DNA of 63,670 nucleotides from Pseudomonadota bacterium. GTDB taxonomy: Bacteria > Myxococcota_A > UBA796 > UBA9615. The position numbers were made by a program, and so were the translations under genes. Positions within the stretch are counted from its first letter, which is position 1, and the number at the start of each line of letters is the position of its first letter. Shown here in pieces: positions 36,450-46,528 of this stretch. The notes under the pieces are model-generated. The model saw only the letters and a program-made list of their open reading frames with translations. It was not told the origin of the DNA and ran no database searches. Location: assembly GCA_024229515.1 (NCBI GenBank), contig JAAESI010000293.1, positions 1 through 63,670 on the forward strand. Reading direction: 5' to 3'.

Positions 36450-36872
36450 ATGCGCCGGGGCTTCACCATCATCGAATTGGCCTACGTGATCGCCGTGATG
36501 GCGCTCCTGACCGCCATCACCGTGCCGACCTACCGATTCATCGTGCTCCGCGCTCACGCCACCGAAGTGCGCGCCACCCTGCACACGATCGCCCACGCCG
36601 AGCAACAGCACTTCCGCGACCGCGGCGCGTACGTGTCCTGCCCCCCCGAGGGCGAGATCCCCACCGACCCGGTGCCGTGGACGGCGCGGCCGTGTTGGGA
36701 CGCGCTGCACATCGAGGTGAACGACGCGGTCCGCTACCGCTACGGCGTGGAACTGGTCGATGGCAGCTTCGTGGTCATCGCCGAAGGGGACCTGGACGGC
36801 GACGGTCGCAGCTCGTCCTACCGGCTCGACGGCCGCACCCTCCACCTCGACGTCGAGGGCGGGCTGCGGTGA
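36450..36872 (+). CDS. Type IV pilin-like protein (first gene of filament operon)
   Basis: 140 residues with the class III signal MRRGFTIIELAYVIAVMALL: cleavage is expected after Gly4, Glu5 of the mature form is present, and a hydrophobic stalk helix follows. The globular part has two Cys (VSCPPEG and ARPCWDA) that could form a disulfide, and a C-terminal strand motif AEGDLDGDGRSSSYRLDG common in deltaproteobacterial PilA/GspG-like pilins. A GAGG-like site precedes ATG 36450. The stop overlaps the GTG of the next gene (GTGA). It is the probable major subunit. Confidence 0.85.
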   Translation: MRRGFTIIELAYVIAVMALLTAITVPTYRFIVLRAHATEVRATLHTIAHAEQQHFRDRGAYVSCPPEGEIPTDPVPWTARPCWDALHIEVNDAVRYRYGVELVDGSFVVIAEGDLDGDGRSSSYRLDGRTLHLDVEGGLR

Positions 36873-37678
36873 ATCCGGTCGAGCAGACGGCGCTGCTGTT
36901 TCGGCAGACCGCTGCGCTTCACCGGCACGGGCGAAGCCACCTCGAGGCGCTGACGGCGGCACGGGCGGGGCTCCCCCCGGGGCCGATCGCCGATCGGGTC
37001 GACCGCGCGCTGCGCACCCTCGCTTCGGGGGAGGAGGGGACGCCCACGGGCGACGCCCTCGATGCGGTGCTGGCAGGCCAGGGCGATTCGGTCGACCACC
37101 TCGATCACGCCGCCGCGGCGTTGGACACCCAACTGGCGGCGGAGGCGTCGTTGAACCTGGGCCGGCTGTACCTCACCGTGCTGGTGGCGCTGCCGCTGCT
37201 GGTGGGCGCCGCGGTCGGCTGGGTCGAGCCGGCGCGCCTCACCGAGGGCGATCTGGAGGGCACCTGGACCCTGTTCACGACGGGCACGGGCGTCCTGAAG
37301 TGGCTGGGGGTGCCGCTGGCGCTGGGGTGGGCGGCGTTCGTCCGCATGCTCCCGACGCTGTCGGTGCCGGGTCGAGACCACCTCCGCCGGGCATCCGGTC
37401 TGCTGCAGGGAGCGGCCGAGGGCCGAGTTTCGGTAGCGCTGATGGGATCGCCGACCGAGCTCCGCTACTTCGACGCCCGCCGGCCCGCCTGCGGGGAGGT
37501 GCAAGCCGCCGTCGAGATCGCCGAGGAGTTGATCCTCGTGGGCCACGCGCGGGTGCACCTGTTCCGCCACCTCGCGCCGCTGGTGCTGGCGATGGTGTTC
37601 TTCCTGATGAGCTGGGTCACGCTCACGCTCCTGACCGTTCCGCTGGCCTCGGGCTGGGGCGATTGGTTCATGTTTTGA
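36869..37678 (+). CDS. T2SF/PilC-like inner-membrane protein 1
   Basis: 269 residues from GTG 36869 (GTGA overlap with the pilin). The N-terminal helical domain (ALLFRQTAALHRHGRSHLEA and DHLDHAAAALDTQLAAEASL) resembles one GspF/PilC T2SF domain. Two hydrophobic segments follow (LYLTVLVALPLLVGAAVGWV and VLAMVFFLMSWVTLTLL). Usual PilC/GspF proteins have two such domains in about 400 residues, so this protein is a single-domain version. It would couple the ATPase to pilin polymerisation. It overlaps the next gene by TTGA. Confidence 0.7.
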   Translation: MNPVEQTALLFRQTAALHRHGRSHLEALTAARAGLPPGPIADRVDRALRTLASGEEGTPTGDALDAVLAGQGDSVDHLDHAAAALDTQLAAEASLNLGRLYLTVLVALPLLVGAAVGWVEPARLTEGDLEGTWTLFTTGTGVLKWLGVPLALGWAAFVRMLPTLSVPGRDHLRRASGLLQGAAEGRVSVALMGSPTELRYFDARRPACGEVQAAVEIAEELILVGHARVHLFRHLAPLVLAMVFFLMSWVTLTLLTVPLASGWGDWFMF

Positions 37679-38451
37679 ACCGGCGTCGGCTCACCGTGCT
37701 GCTCGTCGGGCACGCCCTCGCCGAGGACACCTCCGCGGGCACGGCGCTGCGTGACGCGGGGATCAGCGGGGGGCTCGCGGCCGCGGCGGAGGCGGATGCG
37801 GGGCGGCTGGGATCGGCGCTTCGGGCGACCCACCTGGGGCCGCAGCTGGGCCCGCTGGCGGAGGCGTGGCCGTCGGCGGTGCGGGCGGCCGATCGGCGGC
37901 TTCGGCGCATCCCGTCGTCGCTGGTGGTGCAGGCGCAGCTGCTGCAGACCCTGGTGTACCTGCTCGCCATCGCGCTGCTTCAGGCGATGGTCCTGCAGGT
38001 GCTGTCGGACAAGGTGGGCCCCACCTTCCTGTACGGCGACGTCTGGGCCGCGGACGGCAAGTGGTTCATGGTCGAGCTGGCGCGGCAGCTGGTGCTCCTG
38101 GGCCTCCCGCTGCTGTTCGCCGCGATCGTCGCCACCGTGGTGCTCCCGCCGCTCGTGCCGAAGGTCGCCGGCCCCCTCCGACGGGCCCGGCAGGCGGCGG
38201 TGGCGGCGGCCCTGATCGAGACCGGCGCGCCGGCGGACGTTCGTCGCTCGTTCCGTGGGTCCACCATGGACCACGCCACGGTGGAGGATCTGGACCGCGT
38301 GTTCGAGGCTTCGCTCACCCGATCGGAGCGAGCGCAACGTCGGGTGGTGGTGTTCGTTCGGGCTGCCGGCCTGGGGTCGCTGTCACTGACCGCGCTGCTT
38401 ACGACCATGGCCGTCTACCTGATCATCTCCCAGATCCACCTCACCGTATGA
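37675..38451 (+). CDS. T2SF/PilC-like inner-membrane protein 2
   Basis: 258 residues. The start is read as TTG 37675 because it overlaps the previous TGA stop (TTGA) and keeps the operon spacing; no ATG or GTG lies nearby in frame. The helical N-terminus (TVLLVGHALAEDTSAGTAL, LGPQLGPLAEAWPSAVRAAD) is a second divergent T2SF-like domain. Hydrophobic segments follow near VYLLAIALLQAMVLQVL, VLLGLPLLFAAIVATVV and the C-terminal SLTALLTTMAVYLIISQI. Its stop overlaps the next ATG (ATGA). Confidence 0.65.
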   Translation: MNRRRLTVLLVGHALAEDTSAGTALRDAGISGGLAAAAEADAGRLGSALRATHLGPQLGPLAEAWPSAVRAADRRLRRIPSSLVVQAQLLQTLVYLLAIALLQAMVLQVLSDKVGPTFLYGDVWAADGKWFMVELARQLVLLGLPLLFAAIVATVVLPPLVPKVAGPLRRARQAAVAAALIETGAPADVRRSFRGSTMDHATVEDLDRVFEASLTRSERAQRRVVVFVRAAGLGSLSLTALLTTMAVYLIISQIHLTV

Positions 38452-39338
38452 CCGCGTCCCTGACCCAGCTGCGCGACTCGCTCGTCACGCTCCACCAGGG
38501 CGGGGTGCGCGGGGGGCTGGCGCCGGCCAAGGCGGACACGCTCGTCCGCCTGCTCGGGGAGGGGAGTTCGGTGGCGGAGGCGGGGGCCGCGGCGGGGCTG
38601 GATGCGCGTATCACCAACACGGCCGCGGGAGCCGCCGTCGAGGATCTCCCGTCGGTGCTGGCGGAGCTGGCGCGCGGGGCCGCCCAAGCCGACGACGCCG
38701 TGCGACGGCTCCGTGCCGCGGCGACCTACCCGCTCTGGCTGGCCGGCACGATCGTGTTCGCGGCGTGGGCGGTGGGGGCCCGGGCGCTGCCGGCGTTGCA
38801 GCACTCCAACGCGGCCCTCAGTCCGGCCTCCGGCCTGGGGGTGGGGGTCGGTCTGGGGGCCGCAGTCCTGCTCCTGGTGGCGCTTGCGGCCCTCGTATGG
38901 GGACGCATCCGCGTGCCCGGGCTCGGCTCGGGCTGGGCGCTGGTCGAGGGGTACGGGTTCGTGCACAGCGTCGCGGTGCTCGCGGCCGCCGGCGCTCCTT
39001 TGCACGTAGCGGTCCGGGCCTCGGCGGGCTGGAGCCGGGGGGCCGGTCGAGCCGCCGCGGACGGCCTCGCGCGGGCCCTGGAGGCGGGAACGCCAGCCGC
39101 GGGCGGAGCGCCGTTGCTCGACCCCTTCGAGGTCTCCTTGCTGGGGGCCGCGGCTGCCTCGGGGGCCGGCGCTGAGACCGCCGCCGCCATCGCCGAGCAT
39201 CGCCGGATCGCGCTGGCGCGGGTGGTGCCCGACACGGTCGTTCGGATCCAGGCCGTGGCCGTGCTTCTCGCCGGGGGAGCCGTGCTGCTCGTCGGCCTCA
39301 CCTTCTTGGGAGCGTACGCCGGTGCCATCGCCCCCTGA
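38448..39338 (+). CDS. T2SF/PilC-like inner-membrane protein 3
   Basis: 296 residues from ATG 38448 (ATGA overlap). It has a repeated T2SF arrangement: SLVTLHQGGVRGGLAPAKAD, a first hydrophobic stretch WLAGTIVFAAWAVGARALP, another AAVLLLVALAALVWG, then a second helical part HSVAVLAAAGAPLHVAVRA and DPFEVSLLGAAAASGAGAE and a final membrane segment. This is the closest of the three to a complete GspF/PilC. Three consecutive such genes are unusual. It overlaps the ATPase gene by 17 bp. Confidence 0.7.
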   Translation: MTASLTQLRDSLVTLHQGGVRGGLAPAKADTLVRLLGEGSSVAEAGAAAGLDARITNTAAGAAVEDLPSVLAELARGAAQADDAVRRLRAAATYPLWLAGTIVFAAWAVGARALPALQHSNAALSPASGLGVGVGLGAAVLLLVALAALVWGRIRVPGLGSGWALVEGYGFVHSVAVLAAAGAPLHVAVRASAGWSRGAGRAAADGLARALEAGTPAAGGAPLLDPFEVSLLGAAAASGAGAETAAAIAEHRRIALARVVPDTVVRIQAVAVLLAGGAVLLVGLTFLGAYAGAIAP

Positions 39339-40503
39339 CTCCCACGCCGAACGCGAAGGCCTCCTGCTGCGCACGCGGTGGGGCAAGCGGGAGTTCGTGC
39401 CGTTCGACGAGATGCGGGCGCTGGCGGGTCCTCGCGTGATGCTCGCCTCCGGCACCGAGCGGGCCCTCCCGGAGTCGCTGCGGGCATCCGCGGCGCGTGC
39501 CCTGGAGCCGCCCGCGGCCACCGGTCGGAGGGCTGAGGACGCGGCCGCGTGGCACACCTACACGGCCGCCGGGGCGTGGTCGCCGATCCGCGCCGCGTCG
39601 GCGCTGCTGGCGATGGCGGAGGCGGCGTCGGCCTCGGACGTGCATCTGCAGAGCGAGGACGGCGGCGTCGGCGTGCGGCTGCGGGTGGGCGGCGCGATGG
39701 TCGAGTTCGCGAGCCTGCCGGCGGCGACGGGACGGCGGCTGGTGGCTGCGCTGAAGCACCTGTCCGGATGCCTCCCCTACCGGTCCGACATCGTGCAGGA
39801 GGGGCGGGTCCCCCGGGACGGTCCGGCGGCAGACGTGCGCGCCTCGTTCCTGCCGACCGCGTTGGGGGAGCGGGCGGCGTTGCGGCTCTTCGGCCGGCTG
39901 CTCGCGCTGGACGAGTTGGGCCTGGACGCGGACGCGGAGGCGGGGCTGGCGGCGCTGCTGGAGCAGCCCTCGGGGCTCGTGCTCATCGCCGGACCCTCGG
40001 GCGGGGGCAAGACGACGACGGTGTACGCGGCATTGGCGTACCTGGCGGCGCGGCGTTCCGGAGCGCACCTGAGCATCGAAGATCCGGTCGAGCAGCGGCT
40101 GCGCCTCGCGGGCATCCCCGTCGATCAGGTCGAGCTGAGCCCGGAGCGCGGCCTGGACGCGGAGGCGGCCCTGGTGGGGGCGTTGCGGCAGGACGTCGAC
40201 GTGGTCGCGCTCAGCGAGATCCGCACCGCCGGGGAGGCGGCCCTCGCGGTGAAGGCGGCGCACACGGGGCGTCTGGTGGTGGCGGGGCTGCATGCCGGTT
40301 CGGCGACCGAGGCGCGTCAGCGCATGCTCGACCTGGATGCCGATCCGCAGGTGTTGGAGGCGTCCCTGCGGGGGGTGCTGCACCAGCGGTTGGCGCCCGA
40401 ACCGTGCCCCGATCATACCGGCGACGGCTGCGCGCTGTGCGCCGGCCTGGGCACCCGCCGCCGCCCCGCCGCCGAACTCTGGATCGCCGAGGGGGTCGCA
40501 TGA
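39322..40503 (+). CDS. GspE/PilB-family assembly ATPase (short form)
   Basis: 393 residues from GTG 39322. The ATPase powers filament extension. ASASDVHLQSEDGG matches the conserved SASDIHIEP start of the N2 domain. Walker A is IAGPSGGGKTTTVYA, the Asp box and Walker B region are LSIEDPVEQ and DVDVVALSEIRTAGEA, the His box is VAGLHAGSATE, and a tetracysteine zinc site closes the protein (CPDHTGDGCALC). It is about 170 residues shorter than classical PilB/GspE, lacking most of the N-terminal MshEN-type domain. No separate PilT-like retraction ATPase is present. It overlaps the next gene by ATGA. Confidence 0.85.
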   Translation: MPSPPDSHAEREGLLLRTRWGKREFVPFDEMRALAGPRVMLASGTERALPESLRASAARALEPPAATGRRAEDAAAWHTYTAAGAWSPIRAASALLAMAEAASASDVHLQSEDGGVGVRLRVGGAMVEFASLPAATGRRLVAALKHLSGCLPYRSDIVQEGRVPRDGPAADVRASFLPTALGERAALRLFGRLLALDELGLDADAEAGLAALLEQPSGLVLIAGPSGGGKTTTVYAALAYLAARRSGAHLSIEDPVEQRLRLAGIPVDQVELSPERGLDAEAALVGALRQDVDVVALSEIRTAGEAALAVKAAHTGRLVVAGLHAGSATEARQRMLDLDADPQVLEASLRGVLHQRLAPEPCPDHTGDGCALCAGLGTRRRPAAELWIAEGVA

Positions 40504-40847
40504 ACGGCCGCGGATTCACCCTGATCGAGACGATGATCTGCGTCGCCCTCATGGGCATCACGGCGGCGCTGGCGGGGGTCACGGGCGCCCAGATGCGGAT
40601 GAACGCTCAGGTCGAGATTCAACAGGCGCAAGCGCAGCTCGTGCTCGACAGCCACGCTTCGGCCGCGTCCCGGGGCGTGGCGGTGGCACCGGAGGCGACT
40701 GCCCGCGTGTTGGCGCCCCTGCCGGACGGGGTGGTGACCTGGGCGAGGGCCGGCAGCGCGCGGACGCTGACGGTGGCCTGGCGGGATCCCCATGGGCGGG
40801 CGGTGACGCGTTCCCTGACCGTGTTCGCGAAGCCGGGGGCGCCATGA
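40500..40847 (+). CDS. Minor pilin/pseudopilin (GspH-like)
   Basis: 115 residues from ATG 40500. The prepilin signal MNGRGFTLIETMICVALMG has the Gly-Phe cleavage site and Glu5. The short globular part resembles GspH/FimT proteins (QLVLDSHASAASRGVAVA). ATGA overlaps on both sides place it firmly in the filament operon. It could prime assembly or sit at the pilus tip. Confidence 0.72.
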   Translation: MNGRGFTLIETMICVALMGITAALAGVTGAQMRMNAQVEIQQAQAQLVLDSHASAASRGVAVAPEATARVLAPLPDGVVTWARAGSARTLTVAWRDPHGRAVTRSLTVFAKPGAP

Positions 40848-41272
40848 ACCGCGGCTTCACCCTCTTGGAGCTCGCGATCGTGCTGACCATCGGCACGATC
40901 CTGGTGCCGCTGCTGTTCAGCTTCGGCCTCTACATGCAGGAGCAGCGCGTGCTCGCCGAGTTCGAACTCGACGTCGCCGACGCCATCCCGACCCTCGCCG
41001 AAGAGCTGCGCACGGACGCCCGCGCGGGCACCCCCTCGACCGCCGACGGCGTGGGCTTCAGCCGCCCCGGCTGCGAGGTGCGCTACTTCGTCACCGAGGA
41101 AGCGGCGCTCGTGCGAGAAGCTGCCGGCGGCTGCGCGTCGTCTCGGGGACTGAGCCGCCGGGCCGAGTCGATCGCCTGGACCCCCGGGGGGGTCGAAGTG
41201 GTGCTCGCCCGGGTCGTTCGTCCCGAGCGCGTTGAACGCCGCACCCTCTTCATCCCGGTGGAGGGACGATGA
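40844..41272 (+). CDS. Minor pilin/pseudopilin (GspJ/PilW-like)
   Basis: 142 residues from ATG 40844. The signal MNRGFTLLELAIVLTIGTIL is a textbook class III prepilin signal with Glu5. The globular part contains FELDVADAIPTLAEELRTDA and two cysteines (RPGCEVRYF and GGCASSRG). It resembles GspJ/PilW-type minor pilins in layout but is too divergent for a firm family. Overlaps of 4 bp on both sides. Confidence 0.68.
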   Translation: MNRGFTLLELAIVLTIGTILVPLLFSFGLYMQEQRVLAEFELDVADAIPTLAEELRTDARAGTPSTADGVGFSRPGCEVRYFVTEEAALVREAAGGCASSRGLSRRAESIAWTPGGVEVVLARVVRPERVERRTLFIPVEGR

Positions 41273-41589
41273 ACCACCACCAGCGAGGACACATCGTGCT
41301 GCTGATGATGACGATGCTGATGACGGCCCTCGTCGCCGGCACCATCGTGGCCAATCGGATCAGCCGCAGCGTCGAGGACCGCGCCTTCGAGGAGGTGCGC
41401 ACCCAGGCCCTGTGGCTGGCCCGCAGCGCGCTGGACGTGGGCGTCGCAGGCACCCGGACGGTGCGGACCGAAGCGGGCACCGCGACCGTGCGTGCCACCC
41501 CCGGCTCGGTGGTGGTGGAGCTCGAGGGGATGCGCGCGACCGTGACCGCTTCGCCGCCGACGGAACGTTTCGCCCCCCTGGAGCGTTGA
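41269..41589 (+). CDS. Small PilX/GspK-like minor pilin candidate
   Basis: 106 residues from ATG 41269 (ATGA overlap). It opens NHHQRGHIVLLMMTMLMTAL, resembling the QRGxALLLAL start of PilX/GspK-type minor pilins, which lack Glu5. A long helix follows (EEVRTQALWLARSALDVGVA), then a short beta region. The GspK alpha-insert domain is missing, so the protein is minimal. It is the last gene of the filament operon; the next gene begins 9 bp later but belongs to another family. Confidence 0.55.
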   Translation: MNHHQRGHIVLLMMTMLMTALVAGTIVANRISRSVEDRAFEEVRTQALWLARSALDVGVAGTRTVRTEAGTATVRATPGSVVVELEGMRATVTASPPTERFAPLER

Positions 41590-41598
41590 ACGGCCGTC

Positions 41599-42279
41599 AT
41601 GCGCCGCGCTGTCGTCTTGTTCATCCTCTTCCTCGCCGCCGTCGGACTGCTCGGCCGCACCGTCGAGGTGCGCGCGGTCTGCGCGTGGGTGACGTCGCTG
41701 CAGACCGGCGGGGGACCGGGCGTGGTGGGGTTCCTGGGGATCTACGGCTCGGGCACGTTCCTGGCCCTCCCCGCTTCCTGGTTCCAGGGTGGCGCGGCGT
41801 TCCTGTACGGGCCGTTGATCGGCATTCCCGTGGCGTGGCTGCTGTCGGTGGGCTTCGGGCTGCTGTGCTTCGAGCTGGCGCGGGGGCGGTTCCGGGCCCC
41901 GATCCTTCGGCGGTTCGGGAGCTCCGACCGGTTCGCTGCGCTCGACCACGCCTCGCGCACGCAGGGGCTGCGGCTGGTGCTGCTCCTCCGGCTGTCGCCG
42001 ATGGCTCCGTACAACGCCGTCTGCTACCTGCTCGGGCTCACGGCGGTGACGCGGAAGCAGTACCTCCTGGGGAGCGCGATCGGTACGCTCGTGCCCGTCC
42101 TGGTGTGGGGCGCAGTCGTCGCTTCGCTGACCGATCTGGCGGCGCTGGTGGGCGGTGACGCGACGGGACCGGGCTGGGTCCAGGGGGTGATCCTCGCGAT
42201 CACCCTGGTGGCCACGGTCGGGGTCGTCTTGTTCGTCCGGAGGGCGCTGTCGGCGTCCCTGATCGAGGGGACCCTCTAG
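41599..42279 (+). CDS. TVP38/TMEM64 (DedA-like) membrane protein
   Basis: 226 residues, polytopic, of the SNARE-associated/VTT domain family. FLALPASWFQGGAAFLYGPL with GIPVAWLLSVGFGLLCFELA matches the VTT core, and RLVLLLRLSPMAPYNAVCYLLGLT carries the re-entrant LRLxPxxPxxxxxYxxG signature. Members are implicated in lipid scrambling or undecaprenyl-phosphate recycling; the role here is inferred. ATG 41599 lies 9 bp after the filament operon, so it may be cotranscribed without being part of the machine. Confidence 0.85.
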   Translation: MRRAVVLFILFLAAVGLLGRTVEVRAVCAWVTSLQTGGGPGVVGFLGIYGSGTFLALPASWFQGGAAFLYGPLIGIPVAWLLSVGFGLLCFELARGRFRAPILRRFGSSDRFAALDHASRTQGLRLVLLLRLSPMAPYNAVCYLLGLTAVTRKQYLLGSAIGTLVPVLVWGAVVASLTDLAALVGGDATGPGWVQGVILAITLVATVGVVLFVRRALSASLIEGTL

Positions 42280-42316
42280 CTGCCGCTTGCCCGAGCGGGG
42301 GGCCGCCGCGGCCGCC

Positions 42317-42322
42317 TACACT
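42317..42322 (+). promoter_or_regulatory. -10-like TANNNT box (TACACT)
   Basis: TACACT ends 7 nt before GTG 42330, the start of the kinase-like N-terminus. Confidence 0.4.
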
Positions 42323-42329
42323 CCGCTCG

Positions 42330-43702
42330 GTGGAGGTGTCGTTTTCCGCGATCTTCGGCCGCTACGTCCTCGAGGGGCTCCTCGGTGAGGGCGGTGCCGG
42401 CCAGGTCTTCGACGCGGTCCTGCAGGGGCCCGCAGGCTTCCGCAAGCGCGTCGCGCTCAAGCTGCTTCGGGCCGACGCGCTCGATCGCATCGGGGCGTCG
42501 GTGGACAGCTTCCTGGCCGGGAGCGATCGCTGGAGGCGGCCATCGAGGGCGGCGACAAGGCGGGCGAAGGCAAGGCTCGGGGCCTGATCGGGGAGTTCCT
42601 CATGCTCGACGGCGACGCCGTGGAGGCGCGGACGTTCCTCACCACCGCCATCGCGACGAACGCGGCGGCTGCGCTGAGTAACGCCACCGAGATCGCGACC
42701 ACCGCCACGGCCGTGCTGAGCAACGCCACCGAGATCGCGACGAACGCAGCGGCCACGCTGAGCAACGCTGCCGACATCACGACTGTCGCCGCGGCCGTTT
42801 CGAGCAACGCCACGGGCATCGCGACGAACTCCGCGGCCGCCTCGACGAACTCCGCTGCCGCCTCGACGAACTCCGCTGCCGCCTCGACGAACGCCACGGG
42901 CATCGCGAGCAACGTGGCCGGGCTCTCCACCAACACGTCGGCGATCTCCACCAACACGTCGGCGATCTCCACCAACACCAGCGGGGTCTCCACCAACGCC
43001 AGCGGGGTCTCCACCAACGCCTCCGCGATCGCCGCCATCGACACCGACATGGACACGGTCGACGACCTGATGGACTACGTCACCGTCGACACGATCGATG
43101 ACGAGGTGATCTTCACGGGCGCCAACGTGTACGTGCGCAGTGGCAGTGGAACCACCGACGACGGCGGCAGCCCGCTGGGACTGGGCAACCTCGTGGTGGG
43201 CTACGACGAAGCCGACCTCGGCGACACCAAGACCGGATCCAACAACTTGATCGTCGGCCCCAACCACACCTACACCAGCACCGGTGGCCTGGTCGCGGGG
43301 AGCGACAACGAGATCACGGGCCTGGGCGCGTCGATCAGCGGCGGTCGCAACGGCACCGCGTCGGCGAATGGCTCGTCAGTCGCGGGGGGCTACGGCAACG
43401 TCGCCTCGGGCGAAGACTCGTCGGTGTGCGGCGGGTCCCAGAACACGGCCTCGGGCGACGAATCGTCCATTTCCGGCGGCAGCTACAACCGGGCCATGGG
43501 CGAGGGCAGCGCCGCCTCCGGCGGGTACAACAACGCCGCCTTCGGCCAGTTCTCGTCGATGTCGGGAGGCGAGTTCAACAGCGGGACCGGCCAGTACGCG
43601 TCGGTCTCCGGTGGCTACAACAACCACGCCAACGGCACCAAGACGTCGATCTCCGGAGATTGCGGAGAGACGATCACGACCACCTGCGACTACGAGCCGT
43701 AG
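42330..43702 (+). CDS. Kinase N-lobe / YadA-head-like repeat chimera (frameshifted)
   Basis: GTG 42330 starts a kinase N-lobe: FGRYVLEGLLGEGGAGQVFD with the lysine in RVALKLLRAD. After about 65 residues the frame stops at 42587. Restoring one base near 42530 (GATCGC/CTGGAGG) continues without a break into EAAIEGGDKAGEGK and on to 43702. The latter 360 residues hold a heptad-like stalk (TNTSAIS, TNASGVS, TNSAAAS repeats at about 90-200), IVGPNHTYTSTGGLVAGSDN, then YadA-head-like 14-residue repeats such as SSVCGGSQNTASGDE and SSISGGSYNRAMGEG. The stalk and head look like a trimeric adhesin or fibre. No signal peptide exists in either half and the kinase lacks its catalytic lobe. This is either a gene fusion by deletion or a misassembly. 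The stand-alone open part starts at ATG 42602. Confidence 0.6.
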
Positions 43703-43716
43703 CCGGGATCTGAGCG

Positions 43717-44133
43717 CTAGTGGGAGCCGAGGCGGTCGGCGGCGAGCATCTTGCCCATCGCCATCTCTTGCTCGACCTTCGCGTCGATGGCGCGCGGGTC
43801 GGTGTCCTCGGTCTCCGCCAGCACGGCCTCCGCCTTCGCGAGGGCCTCCTTGGCGGCGGCGATGTCGACGCCGGCGGCGTCTTCACACTCGGAAACGACG
43901 ATGGAGACGCGGTCGGCGGCGACCTGGGCGAACCCATGGCCGACGGCGTACACGTGGCGCTTGCCGCCCGAGCTGAACTCCAGCCCGCCGGGGCGCACCG
44001 ACGTGATGTAGGCGTAGTGGCCCGGCAGCACACCGAAGTCGCCGAGCGCACCGCCGACCTCCACCGTCTCGACGGAGCCGTCGAAGATCTGCGTGGTGGG
44101 CGTCAGGACGCTGAGCTGGAACTTGTCGGCCAT
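43717..44133 (-). CDS. atpC: F1 ATP synthase epsilon subunit
   Basis: 138 residues. The N-terminal beta barrel (QLSVLTPTTQIFDGSVETVEV, GDFGVLPGHYAYITSVRPG) matches epsilon, and the C-terminal helical hairpin follows (AAAKEALAKAEAVLAETED). It is part of the rotor stalk joining gamma to the c ring and can inhibit hydrolysis. It is the last gene of the atp operon, starting 3 bp after atpD. The stop converges on the fibre-like gene with 14 bp between and no evident terminator. Confidence 0.95.
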   Translation of the reverse strand: MADKFQLSVLTPTTQIFDGSVETVEVGGALGDFGVLPGHYAYITSVRPGGLEFSSGGKRHVYAVGHGFAQVAADRVSIVVSECEDAAGVDIAAAKEALAKAEAVLAETEDTDPRAIDAKVEQEMAMGKMLAADRLGSH

Positions 44134-44136
44134 GGC

Positions 44137-45630
<1,494 letters not shown>

Positions 45631-45639
45631 GTGGATCTC

Positions 45640-46518
45640 CTAGAGGGCCTCGGCGCCCGCGACGATCTCGACCAGTTCCCTGGTGATCGCAGCCTGGCGC
45701 GCGCGGTTGTACTGAAGTGAAAGTGAGTCGATGACGTCACGCGCGTTGCGGGACGCCGAGTCCATGGCCGTCATGCGAGCGGCGTGCTCGCCGGCCTCCG
45801 ACTCGAGGAACACCTGGGTGATCCTCGTGCGGAGGAACAACGGCAGGATGTCGTTGAGGATGCTCTGCTGGTCGGGCTCGTAGACGAAGTCCGACAGGTG
45901 CTCCGGCTCGACCGCGCTGTCGGCGAGGCCGGTCAGTGGGAAGAGCTTCTCCACCGTCGGCTCCTGCTTGAGCGTGTTGATGAAGCGGTTGTAGACCAGC
46001 CACACCTCGTCCAGCTCGCCGGCTTTGTAGCGGGTGGTCAGCTCGGCCACGAGCTTGCTCACCTGCTCACCGAACATCGCCGGCTTCATGTCGACGGTCA
46101 GCCGCCCGATGTTGGCGTCCCGGCGCCTGAGGTGGTCGCGCGCCTTCTTGCCGTACACGAGGTACTCGGGCTTGGCGTACGCGTCCGAGGACAGCGACTG
46201 GTCGGCCAGCCAGCGGTCCATCATGCGGAACATCCCGTTGTTGAACCCGGCGCACAGGCCGCGGTCCGCGGAGATGACCACGATGGCCACGTTCTTGACC
46301 TCGTCGTGATCCTCGAGCAGCTCGTGACCCGCGACATCCACCCGAGCCATCAGGCTTTGGAGGACCGCCGTCACCTCGTCGCTGTACGGGCGGGAGGCGA
46401 GCGCGTTGTCGATGGCGCGCTTCATCTTCGCCGCCGCGACCAGCTTCATGGCGCGGGTGATCTGCTCGGTGCTTTTGACCGACGCGATGCGTGTCTTGAG
46501 CTCCTTGAGGGTGGGCAT
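45640..46518 (-). CDS. atpG: F1 ATP synthase gamma subunit
   Basis: 292 residues, the central rotor shaft. The N-terminal helix LKELKTRIASVKSTEQITRA and the C-terminal helix ASRNARDVIDSLSLQYNRAR with QAAITRELVEIVAGAEAL are the conserved coiled coil. ISADRGLCAGFNNGMFR lies in the Rossmann-like middle. The length is standard. It is flanked by atpA upstream (10 bp) and atpD downstream (9 bp). Confidence 0.96.
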   Translation of the reverse strand: MPTLKELKTRIASVKSTEQITRAMKLVAAAKMKRAIDNALASRPYSDEVTAVLQSLMARVDVAGHELLEDHDEVKNVAIVVISADRGLCAGFNNGMFRMMDRWLADQSLSSDAYAKPEYLVYGKKARDHLRRRDANIGRLTVDMKPAMFGEQVSKLVAELTTRYKAGELDEVWLVYNRFINTLKQEPTVEKLFPLTGLADSAVEPEHLSDFVYEPDQQSILNDILPLFLRTRITQVFLESEAGEHAARMTAMDSASRNARDVIDSLSLQYNRARQAAITRELVEIVAGAEAL

Positions 46519-46528
46519 TCAGAGGCTC

